Of a stretch of DNA of 64,000 bases, positions 11,282-24,824 are shown one piece after another. Below the pieces are notes generated by a model. The model was not told the DNA's origin, made no database searches, and saw nothing but the letters and a program-made list of their open reading frames with translations. A program made the translations under genes and the position numbers. Numbering within the stretch: the first letter of the stretch is position 1; each line of letters starts with the position of its first letter. Source of the DNA: Chaunax sp. Z400 (lineage: Eukaryota; Chordata; Actinopteri; Lophiiformes; Chaunacidae); the NCBI GenBank assembly GCA_037577475.1, contig CM075187.1:26983310-27047309 (forward strand), read 5' to 3'.

Positions 11282-13126
11282 ATGAATGCACCCTCTTCGG
11301 AGCATGGAGAGGCATCGGCGCCTGTCCTCCAGCAGCTATGGGACCATGTGAGAGCGGAGCAGCGGGAGATCCTGCTCTCTCCTTACCTGCCCGCCTGCTA
11401 CGCCTTCTTGGCGCACGTCCTCCTCTGCGCACCTTTCCTGGCGCTGGACGCGCTGGGCAGCGTCAGTCGGCGGGTCAGGCTGTGGAGGATCTCCGCAGGC
11501 TCGGGTCGTCCGCCGTCTGTCCAGCAGTGGTTTGACTGTTTTTGCAGGGTTCTGTACAGATACCTGACCGCCGTCCTCCCGGCCACCGCGCTGCTTCAGG
11601 CGCTGAGGAGCCCCTCGTTACCGGAGCGGGCTCCGTCCTGCTGGCAGCTCTTTGTTGAGGTCTTCGCATGTTTTCTGCTCTTTGACATGGTCTTCTTCAT
11701 GTGGCACTTCTCCATGCACAGGTGAGCTGTGTGCAGCACGTTACGTTTGATATAACCCAACCACCTACAGCCTGGAGTTACAATTGTGATCATTTTCTTC
11801 ATTTATTGGAGTTTTCATTCCTTACTGAACTTTTCTTTTTTTTCTTTCTTTTTTTTTTTACCACAACATGAACAGAAAACAGACACAATCCCGCCTGTAC
11901 TGCAGCAACAACAGCAGCTGTAGACAACAGTCCATAAATATTCATATTCAGCTCATTGACCCTATAAATCTATAGGTCGTTTACTCAAATACAAAGTAGT
12001 ATTAAAGTACAGCCCACATAGACTTCTCATGGTAATACTTTAACTTATGCATGTTTGTTCATTTATTAAAACACCAGACTGTAGTCTAGATAAAATGAAA
12101 TCAGCTCCTCCAGCATTAAACTGTCGATGATGTCACTGCATCAGTAATAAAAAATAATCCAGAAGTGTAACGTATGCCACTGTTTTGTTACTTTTACTTT
12201 TACTTTTGCTTGTAATGAAGTATCTTTACTCTGATATTGAAGCTTTTTACTAAATAATGGATACCACTATTTCTTGCACCTCGATATTTACCTCCGCCAA
12301 GGAGGTGATTTGGTTTGGTTTGTTTGTTTGATGGTCTGTTTGTTTCTTGGTTGGTTTGTCTGTTTGTTGGTTTATCTGTTAGCAGGATTACACAAAACCT
12401 AATGGATGGATTTGCATGAAATCTTCACCAAAGATGGACCCTAGTAATATATATCCTAGAGGTGATTAAATTGTGGTGATGATCCGGATCCTGGTATTTT
12501 TTTAAAGGGCCTTGGCGGGGTTTGCGCTGTCAGAGAGCTCTTGTTGTATAGTATTTGCTGTAGTACTATTTTTCCATAGCCTTCTGTAATATGTAGTTTG
12601 TACAGCACATGGAGAACAGATGAGTGGATGTGACGAGCTGTGGTCCAGTAACAGAGTAATCCCACTTGTCTTGGCACAGTTGTGATTAATGATTATTAAT
12701 TGGATTAGAATGGTAACAACAATATTTTCCTTGGCATTCACGTGATTTTTCAGGCTCAGGATAAAGCAAACTGCTGGAGGTTCTGCACCATAGATCACAT
12801 CTGAGATATTTAACACTGAATATTGTTTTTAAAGGTGTATGTAAGTCATTCAGTACCTGAACCTTTTTGTTTGCCTCATAAAGACGTCTGAACGCTGTGG
12901 ATTCTCTCAAGGTTAACTGTTGTGGAAATGCTGTTGAGTCAAAGACAGACTTTGGATCAAGCTTTATTTGGAGATGCCAACATGTCCAATTTACTCAATT
13001 AATGTTCCAACCAACTCAAATTCTTGTACAGAAACACAAAGAATTTTGATCTTAAAACAAAAAGAAGTATTAATTATCTGCTCTGATTCAGTGTCATTTT
13101 GACTTGTTCATCCTGGTATAGTGGTA

Positions 13127-13183
<57 letters not shown>

Positions 13184-14270
13184 GGAGGATGCAGGTCTCC
13201 CCCCACCAGTCAGACAAAGCCAATCCAAAAATGTTTTAAAAAACAAGTTAAAAAGTTATTATGGTATATGTTGCAGAATGAGCTTTAATTGTTGTTGTTG
13301 TTTTTAATTATTTTAATGTCTATTGTTTTTAAAATTTTAAATATTTATTAAGTTTTGCCCGTTTTGTTATCGAGGACCACATTGGTAATAAGTATGTTAT
13401 ACTTTCATTTATATTTGTATATCAATCAATCAACCTCTAAAAAGCTGGAGGCTTGTGAGACAGACAGAAAATAGAAGACTGAAGCAGCAAAGCCTGACTG
13501 TGTCCAGCTCCAAAAATACGGAATCCTACGTTTTTCAAAATGCACCTACAGTAGTTTGCATGTTTCAAATTCCACTCCTCCACTTTATCACACAGGCTGT
13601 TCAAAATTCATCTCAAGTCCTATTGATGACATCACTATGACATCATCAGGGATGAATAAAATGCTATCCATGTGTTAAATCAGTGCAGTGATAAACCTGA
13701 ACATGCCAGGTGACCATAGGTTTCCTGACACGTGTCTTTCAATAAGAGGCACATTTATAGCTTTATTATTAACGGTAGTATCGGCTGTAGTAGTCCTGCA
13801 GTCGTAGTAGTACTAGTAGAAATAACAGACTTCCACCATCACAGTGACATCATACCACTCTGAGAATACTGTAGTGATAACAGGTTATAGCGTTTTGTCT
13901 GTCTCACATCAGGGTTCCTTGGCTTTACCGCCACATCCACCAGCTGCATCACCAGTATCACACACCCTTCGCTCTGGCAGCTCAGGACGCCAGCTCAGCT
14001 GAGCTGCTGTCTCTGATGCTGCTGGCTCTGAGCAGCACCTGGGTGGTGGGCTGCCACCCTCTGAGCGAAGCCTTCTTTCACCTCTTCAACAGCTGGCTGG
14101 CGGTGGAGGACCACTGTGGCTATGACCTGCCCTGGGCTCTGCACAGACTGCTGCCCTGTCTAGGAGGCGCCCCCCACCACCAACTCCACCATCGTCTGCA
14201 AAGTGGAAACTACGCCCCCTACTTCACCCACTGGGACCAGCTCTTTGGCACATGCCATGCATCAGCGTAG
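11282..14270 (+). CDS. ch25h: Cholesterol 25-hydroxylase-like protein (265 aa, two exons)
   Basis: Exon 1 is 11282-11721 and exon 2 is 13913-14270 (TAG). The GT/AG junction splits an arginine codon. The start is the first ATG in frame (MNAPSSEHGEASAPV); the open frame upstream has no other ATG. The protein matches the CH25H family along its whole length: QQLWDHVRAEQREILLSP near the N terminus, several hydrophobic membrane segments, then three histidine clusters of the fatty-acid-hydroxylase superfamily: WHFSMH (HxxxH), HQLHHQYH (HxxHH) and HHQLHH. GYDLPWALHRL and NYAPYFTHWDQLFGT are diagnostic. Family role: a di-iron ER enzyme making 25-hydroxycholesterol, which restrains SREBP and has antiviral activity. 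Human CH25H is intronless; this copy has a 2.2-kb intron between the first and second histidine clusters. Fish carry several ch25h-like paralogues, and I cannot say which one this is. Confidence 0.92.
12290..12550. repeat. Interspersed repeat with CCTCCGCCAAGGAGG end
   Basis: It starts with CCTCCGCCAAGGAGG, passes through GTTTGTTTG-rich sequence, and then has GGATTACACAAAACCTAATG, ACCAAAGATGGACCCTAG and AGGTGATTAAATTGTGGT. It ends in GGGCCTTGGCGGGGTTTGCG and GAGCTCTTGTT. The same modules in the same order appear at 25411-26122, so both are copies of one fish repeat family. This copy lies in the ch25h intron. Confidence 0.75.
13129..13180. repeat. (TA)n microsatellite in the ch25h intron
   Basis: A pure TA tract of about 50 bases, about 730 bases upstream of exon 2. 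Confidence 0.95.
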
Positions 14271-14582
14271 CTCCAGCAAAGCTATGAGGACACAGTGGAA
14301 GATATTTATTCGTTCAGCCTTTCATACTGATCCCACAGTTTACAGTGAACTATTTCAGGCACATATCCTACATGATCAAGACATTCTGAGAGCTGTGACG
14401 ACAAAGTACCACCTGTAATCAAAATGATTTAAACCCATATAACAAGACTGCACACTGTACGCTTCCTTGTGGACAGACATGATCACATGCATTTTTTTAA
14501 CCACGTGAAAGTAATCAAGGCCATTTTAATACAATACCTACCAAGATGAGGAGAACACAGGGATGAAGCGATAAATGGAGAC

Positions 14583-14588
14583 AATAAA
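14583..14588 (+). terminator. Candidate poly(A) signal of the ch25h-like gene
   Basis: AATAAA lies 313 bases after the stop codon, the first canonical signal downstream on this strand. A TG-containing stretch follows. Confidence 0.55.
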
Positions 14589-14609
14589 ACTGTGAACAAA
14601 CACCTGAAC

Positions 14610-16802
14610 AACTGCTTTGACCTCATGATTTGGAGGGATTTGAATGATGCCCTCATGTTAATATGTGACAGATGATTTTTGTTACCACTGATCATATGTG
14701 CATTTAAAGAGAAAAGAGCATATCTGAGTGAATGTCTGTAAGCTGATATTCACTCATTCTCTCATAGAGCTGATGAGAAGATCAATATCATATGACTGCG
14801 TGAGATATCAGTTGTCTCATCTAAGTCTTGGCATCAGTTTCGTTTGTTTAAAACTAAATATTTTAGTTTAACTGTCTAGATATTTGACATGAACTTTCCT
14901 CCTCTAGCCAGATATATTGTATAATTTGTACCAGATTGTCTGGAGGAGCATTTTGTAAAGAGTGTTTGTTAGTTTTAGTTCTTGAATCACCTTTTCTACA
15001 CTAAACCCCTCACAATTATTGGACTGAACAAGCATGAGAAAATAGAAGAAACCAGGACTGGGTCTGCTGTTGTTCACCTCAGGTTCAGCGTTGTGTTGCG
15101 CTGCTTCGGTTAGTGATTTGCATGCCTGGGGCCTCTCAGCTGTCTTTGTAGCTCTTTGTAGATCGGATCCACAGGGATTTGACTGAACAATCAAAAACAC
15201 ATGTTTTTCTCCATGAGAAGACCATCAGTCACTATTTGCAGCTGTAACCTTAGTAATTTTCTTTTACTACAGAGGCGTTGTCATCAGCAACCTCAACATC
15301 CATTAATCACAGGATCCTCTGGATTTATTTCAGCTGGGATCATGCCGGAGGATTTGTTGTTATCACTATTCTTTTCTCCTCACATGAAAAGAGGACAGTA
15401 AAGAGCTCCAGACTGATAAAGCTTCCTACACTTCATCACAGTGAGATATGACATCTAACACTTAATGACTCATAAGGGAGTCCACGAGGAGACAAATGAA
15501 GTTCTTGCAGAGAAATAACCAGTATTGATTGTCTGTTGTAATAATACTACACTCATCAATTAGACGTTCCTCAAACACAGCAGCTTATGAAATAAAGACT
15601 AAAACTATATTTCTAGGGGGTCTTTGGGGAGTAAAAGTCTTTCATTGAAATGATGAACAACAGATGACTGAAGCTGAACTCATTTTGAAATCAGTCTGAA
15701 GGTAATATTTCTAAGCCTACAGGAACATCTGTTTATCATTACTGACTCTTTCAATGGGCTTTTTGAAATTTCACAACATTGGAGTCGAATACAATTTGCT
15801 GTAAAGCGTTGGAGGTACTTTTGCTCGGGAGGTAATGGTCGAGCAAAGTGTGTGGGAGAAAAGAGTCCCTTGGAAAGGGTAAGAGACGAACGCTGGGTGG
15901 TGTTGGTGCCAAGAGATGGAGCGATAAACATGTGACCCAAAACGGAAACAATCAGGCCCTATTACAGACCACACATCAGAGTCAGGGCGAGTCGTGCAGC
16001 TTTGGACGACACACGCCTTATAGGCACGTTCACAGTCGTTTTTCTGCAGCCGACGTCAACATCTCAGTCCCTGGAACATTACAGCAGTCTGAGGCTCTTT
16101 GATGCGTCAGGAAACCAGTGTATGTGTTTATCTGTCGTTAGGTGTGCTCTAATGTTCATCACGTAGGCCTGATCCTTCACAAACTCCAGCATTACAACAA
16201 TACCAACAGAGCTTGAAAATTCTTTTGACAGTCAGAGTCATATCAAAACAAAAAGAGAAAAAGCACAGAGCGCTTTCCACGAGTCCTTATCATGAGAGAA
16301 AACACTAAAAACTTCCCATTTCATCATGTTTCCTGATAGTTAGTCGTTCAGTGACAAAGGCCAGATTCATATTTCTCCCAGCATTCTGTAAATATACAAT
16401 TAGTGAGCTTCACAGAGCTGAGACGGCCTGTTGTCTCAGTAACTGGATGGGGGTTCTTGCCCTGTGGTCTGTAGTCATTTTTAGACGACCTCTGGCCTCG
16501 TCTTACATGAGTGTTAGACTTGTTTGCCTTTGGAAACATCTCAGCACATTTGTCATTAGTGAGTTGTTGCCAAAGACTTTCATTGAAGGAGCTTTGAACA
16601 GTCAACATGACTATAATTAGCCTCTAGAAGTGCAACTATGGTTAGGATACATGATTTTATTGTGGCTGGGCCACAAATAGTGGAAGGAGAAGTGTTAATA
16701 ATTAATGTCACAATGTAGAGATGATAATATGATTGCATGAGTTACATTTACCCCAGACATACCTCTCAGCTCCCTTTTTGTCAGCCATTCATACATTTAT
16801 CT
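14610..16802. other. Intergenic stretch, no gene seen
   Basis: Open frames at 15680-16620 overlap each other on both strands and show no known domain, splice context or codon bias. I see no RNA gene. Confidence 0.5.
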
Positions 16803-17297
16803 CTATAATAACTGGACTAACTTTGGTCATCGGCTGCAGCCAGGAGAGACTTAGCTTATCTTAGCATAAAGGCTAGAAACAGGGGGAGCAGTTTGCCTGG
16901 CTCTGTCCAAAGGTAAACCACCTCACTCCTAAAGCTCAATAATTGTTCAATAATTTCATGAAAACCTCACAACCAAAAAGACTCCAGGATATAAGTAATA
17001 CAAGGAAATAAATAAATATAGAAATAGAAATAGTCCCGCATATAACCCACCCTAAAACTACAACTTCATGTTTTTCTAATGAATGAATGAGAGAGATTAG
17101 CATGTTTCTTTTTACAGGTGGCATTTTTACCTTTGTGCAAAGCATGGTTGTCTGTTTTCTCTCTCGCTGCTAAGCTAAGCTAACTGTCTCCAGGCTGTAG
17201 CCTTTTGTTTCCTGTACTCACTACAGTGGTATCTAACTTCTCACCTCACTCTCACAAAGGAAGCAAATGTTCACATTTCCCAATATGTTGAACTACC
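16803..17297. mobile_element. Fish MITE with GCTTAGCTTA/TAAGCTAAGC ends
   Basis: The left part has GGCTGCAGCCAGGAGAGACT, CTTAGCATAAAGGCTAG and CCTGGCTCTGTCCAAAGGTA. The right part has GCTAAGCTAAGCTAACTGTC and GTTGAACTACCTTTAAC. The arrangement is inverted and matches a common fish fold-back repeat. Parts of the same family recur around 27335-27510 and 31300-31640. Confidence 0.6.
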
Positions 17298-19389
17298 TTT
17301 AACTCGTCTGTAAAGTAACTTGGATCAATGCAGACATTCACTCAGATCTGATATCTCCAATAAACACACCATGTTTCCTCCTAAGTCTGCACTTGAGCAC
17401 TTTTTGCACCAATAGTCACCCACCTTAATCAATAATCTTTAATCCCTATCTTTGTGCACATTTTTCATATTCCTCTGCATCTTCTCCATCTTTAATCATC
17501 ATTTTTGACCCTTACACACATTTACTTTCATTTTATGAATCTGATCTACATCCGTTATTTATGTCCAATGCCTCTGTGCATGAACAAGTCTCTCATCAGT
17601 GGTTTTAACATTCATAGAAACTTTGCTGAGAACAGAAAGAGATACCGGAGTCCAGATCTTTGGTTGGTTTTTGTTCACATTTACTCTTACAGGTTTTCCA
17701 TCACGACTGTTTGCATCTGCTAGCTGTCAGTGTGAGCAGCAGCCCATCTATTCTGTTCATTAGCAGGCCTTCCACTTGGTTTCCCATGCTTCTTTGTTTG
17801 TGTGTCATGTATGAACTATGACCTGTGAGCTGATACTGTTGGACTGAATGATCTGACTGTCAGCAGAGATGCATCATATCATTGGTCTAGCACCTTCTTC
17901 CTGAAGGGAAGGTTGACACACCAATATCCTGTGATTGATGCAGTAATGTGGAAAACATTACAGATCATGTAGAATTAGGCTGAAAAATAGCATCAGTGTT
18001 GCATCTTTGCTCCAAATATTTCCATTCATCTTAACATGAGATGACATTTTGATTAAGAAGGTGTGTAAACTTTCTGAAACAGTAAGGATCCATGATTAAT
18101 TCACCATTTAAGGAGACTATTCATTTGGGATTTGTTAAGAAACTGCGCTTTATTTTTTCACCATTTCTCTCCTCAACAAAACTAATTTATTGCTGCAAAT
18201 GCATTTTCCTAGATACGAACCCTGCTATACGCTAAGTAACTTACAAATGTACATATATAGTTATCTATGCTGTCGTAAAAATTAATAAATTAGAACAATA
18301 AATAGTCTTTTCTTTGACACAAGCAGCAGACGTAAAAAAGCCTTTTAACAAAAGAAACTGTATTTCTGTATTTCTTTTGGGTATCCATGAAGGGAATGAA
18401 ACGAGGAGTCCATTTTTTCACCTTTTTGACCTTCATATAATAACTGTCCAAAAAGGCCATTTTTACCATAAAAGTGATACATGACTCAACTGAGGAGTTG
18501 GAGATATGTTTGCGGTCCAGGGTGCTGGGTCAGTGAGTTGAGACAGTGAATATTGTTGTCTTGGAATGTGGACAACCCCTTCCCCCATTGTCCAATCCCA
18601 CTCCCCCATCCCAACACCTCAAATGTTGCCCAGAATGGCTTCAAGTTCTCCAATCCTTAGGGGTGGCATACATGTTTCTCAACCCCCCACACCTTGCTAT
18701 CACTGTAGCTTGGGGGAGTGGAAAAGAGGCATGTGAAGTGGGAAACAGGGTTGGGATAGATAACCCTGCCACTGGGACCCCTGCACAGCGCCTACGTATC
18801 AGGGGGCTGCAGGAGGCAGGGGGTGGGCCTGGAGAGTTCATGTCTTGTCAGGTTGCCTCAGAGAGGTCGTTGCACAGCACAGGACACATGAAGTGCTGAT
18901 TAGTTTTTGCATTGAGCAGGGCGGCCAGATAAGTGGAGAGGAAGACAGATTTCAGAGGGAAGGAGAGGGGGGGTGGCCCAGTAGTTCCCACAGCCACACA
19001 CTGTAGGATGTGCTTGGTTTGGTCCTTTGCAAAATCTTGTGCCTTTTTACTCTTGTGACCATGACGACACACCTTTTCATCAAGATTCTGGCAACATGAT
19101 GATAGTGGAGCTGCAGCACATTGTCTGACTGATGGTTACTGATATTCATGACTCGGTGAAGCACGTTTCTGTTATGCAGTTTAAAACATATATTCGTCCA
19201 CACTCATTCATTTGGAGCGCACATAGTTTCATGAAAAATGAATGTTCACTTCCTCAGTGAGTAACCCTTAAGGAGATTCCAGTAGTTGTCCAATTGACAG
19301 TTTAGGCTTTATCTCCTTTAGCTTATTGTTAATTCTGTGTTTTTCCTCTGGCTGTAAGACTTTATGAAGAGTTCAACCCAAAGCACGGA
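17298..19389. other. Intergenic / bmp10 3' flank
   Basis: Nothing coding is supportable. The GC-richer open frame at 18546-18899 (+) has no recognisable domain. The part next to 19390 should include the bmp10 3' untranslated region. No canonical poly(A) signal on the minus strand is obvious close to the stop. Confidence 0.5.
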
Positions 19390-21288
19390 CTATCTGCATC
19401 CACACTCAGCCACCACCATGCCTTCAAACTTGTACTTGTAGGTGACCACGCCTGTGTCATCCAGGTACAGCAGCGAGATGGGGTCCAGCTTGGTGGGCAC
19501 GCAACAAGCCCGTGCTGCCTTCTGAGGACTGTTGATGCTGACCAGTGTCTGGACAATGGCGTGCTTGGTGGGTGTGACATGCTTCGTTAATGGGAAGGAA
19601 CAAATGCCAGCGCACTCAAAGGCATCGTAACCAGTGGGTGCGAGGATCCAACTGTCCCATCCAATATCTTTGAACTCCACGTACAGAGATTGTTTCTTGC
19701 AGTGGTTTCCCTTGGCATTGCGACGAATGCGTGATGCGGTGTCGTAGATCAGATTTGAGCGCATTTGGATGAGGTCCTCTTCATCCGGCTCATACTCGTC
19801 ATCCCTGTTCCTCCCAAGCTCCCCCCACTGCCCATTCAGGCTTGTCCCCAAGTCGTTCTGGAGAACCATGTTAAAGTTTTCGTGGTCAATCATCTCATTC
19901 AGCTCACGCTTGTCGTCGCGGTGATCACTGCTTTGGTCATCAGAGAAAACAATCAGCAGAGGTTTGTGCTTCTCCTCAGGGCTGGTATCAATCTTCATGT
20001 CCCCTTCAGGTGGATCCCTGTCCTCTGTAATACCTTGAACAGTATCGTCACTAACCATGTTTGCAATGTGCACTTCCAACTGGTGCGTAGGGTTGCTTTC
20101 AGACTTGCACCAGCGTTGAACAGCCCCAGTGAGGTCAAAAGCCTCCCAGCTGTTATCGGTGCCGTATACCTGGCGTGAAGCCAGCTCCACCAGCTCTACC
20201 CGTTCTCCTCCCCCTCTGAATCCATCGCCTCTCACGATGTTCTCATCGGTTATGTTATCATCTCCGTCATGCGATTCCAGCTCATAGACAGTGACCTTGC
20301 GGTCGACACCAGCATAGAGGTGGCGGTCAGTCTGGACAAGTGTGTAGAGCCGAAGCTCTGCTGCTGTTATTTGTTCATGATGGGGGACTGACACATTGAA
20401 GAGGAGTGTGTGACGTCTGACTCCAACACCTACGACACTGGGAGATGAATCTGGGGAGGGGGAAAAAATGGTTAGAGCTTGTAGTCTTGTTGTAGTCTTT
20501 TGGAACATATCCTAACCTTATGGAGGATTTATTCTTCAATGTCATTTCCAAGTGGAAAATAATTAGCTGTAATCTGAATTTTATTTCAAACTATTCCATC
20601 TCATGTGTGCAGCGTCAGGACTGAGGTTTGGATTTGAAGCAACAAATATTTTTATTTCTATATATTGAATGCTACAGTCTACTTAAAGCCAAATTTACAA
20701 TGATGTTCTCAGACTCACTTCTTACATTCTTCAGCTTTGACCAACAAGTGATGAGGAAAATAAAAACACCTCTTTCACCAAAAATACTATAATGGCAGCA
20801 ACTAAGACAGAAAAATAGTTCTCATTCATAATCAACCAGTATGACCAACAAGGCATCATCACAGGATCAGGATCTTTACCTTCATTTTTGAAGCTGCGGA
20901 TGATGTTGGCGGTGGGCATGGCAGTGCGGTCATTAGCAAAACGGTTGTAGAGCTCCATCATGTACTCAGGCGGCTCTTCTCGATTGCTTCCAGGAGGCAG
21001 AGGAGGAGCACCTAACCCAGACAAGTTGAAAGTCCTCAGGAACTGTTCCTTCAGACTGTCCAGGAGGCTCTGCATGCTCATGTTGTTGTCCTGCTCCAGC
21101 AGCGAGGGATCCACCACCCCTCCATGCCCATCTCCCAGCCCCGGAGCAGGGCGATGCCTCTGATGGGTGTTGTAGATCGGGCTGCTCTGTCCACACAGTG
21201 GCCACTGGAACAGCAGGATGGAAAACAGCAGGAGCAAAGTCTTGGAGCTGCAGATGATTCCCAGTTTAGAGACCCAAATACTCGCCAT
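19390..21288 (-). CDS. bmp10: Bone morphogenetic protein 10 (TGF-beta ligand, 489 aa)
   Basis: Exon 1 is 21288-20880 and exon 2 is 20450-19390 (TAG); the split codon restores SFKNED at the junction exactly as in human BMP10. Residues about 13-33 are a hydrophobic signal peptide. The prodomain has PPEYMMELYNRFANDRTAMP and ELRLYTLVQTDR. A furin-type site RIRR precedes NAKGNHCKKQ, so the mature ligand is the last 109 residues with the seven cysteines of the cystine knot and the C-terminal ECGCR. NAKGN, CCVPTKLDPISLLYLD and the prodomain favour BMP10 over GDF2/BMP9. Family role: secreted ligand for ALK1 with BMPR2/ActRIIA, acting in heart growth and endothelium. The propeptide is longer than in human (489 versus 424 aa overall), with extra acidic and Gly/Asn-rich stretches. 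Its neighbour arhgap25 lies in the same orientation. Confidence 0.97.
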
Positions 21289-24460
<3,172 letters not shown>

Positions 24461-24614
24461 CACATAATGTAATAACTTTAAATGTAATAAAAGCTCATAA
24501 TGTAATAACTTATTATATTGTGCACAAAACATTATGCTCTCATGGTTTTCTTGCATTATATGCTGATTATTATATTATGAGCTTTTATCACATTTAAATT
24601 ATTATGTTATGCAC
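24461..24614. mobile_element. Fold-back MITE, AT-rich
   Basis: The left arm (24461-24512, CACATAATGTAATAACTTTA...) and right arm (24565-24614, ...TTATGTTATGCACA) are imperfect reverse complements of about 48 bases. Both contain the shared block ATAAAAGCTCATAAT. The loop is about 50 bases. There is no coding content. Confidence 0.6.
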
Positions 24615-24824
24615 AGTTAACAGAGAGGAACTGCTACTACAGTCTTTGATGTGAATAGTGATATTAAAGCCTGACAGGCTTTTCTGACAGGCACAAACAG
24701 ATGAGCCAATAACTTATCTTGAGGACCAAACAGGGCTCAAATAGAAACAATCCAATGACCAACTGGAGAATGATGGTATTTCCTATAAATATATAGAATA
24801 TACTAGTGAGTCTGAGAAGGACTG

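Noticed and set aside
18546..18899. 117-codon plus-strand open frame, GC-richer than its surroundings
   Set aside because: No recognisable domain, no homologue I can recall, and an overlapping frame of similar quality on the other strand. Position fits non-coding DNA downstream of bmp10.
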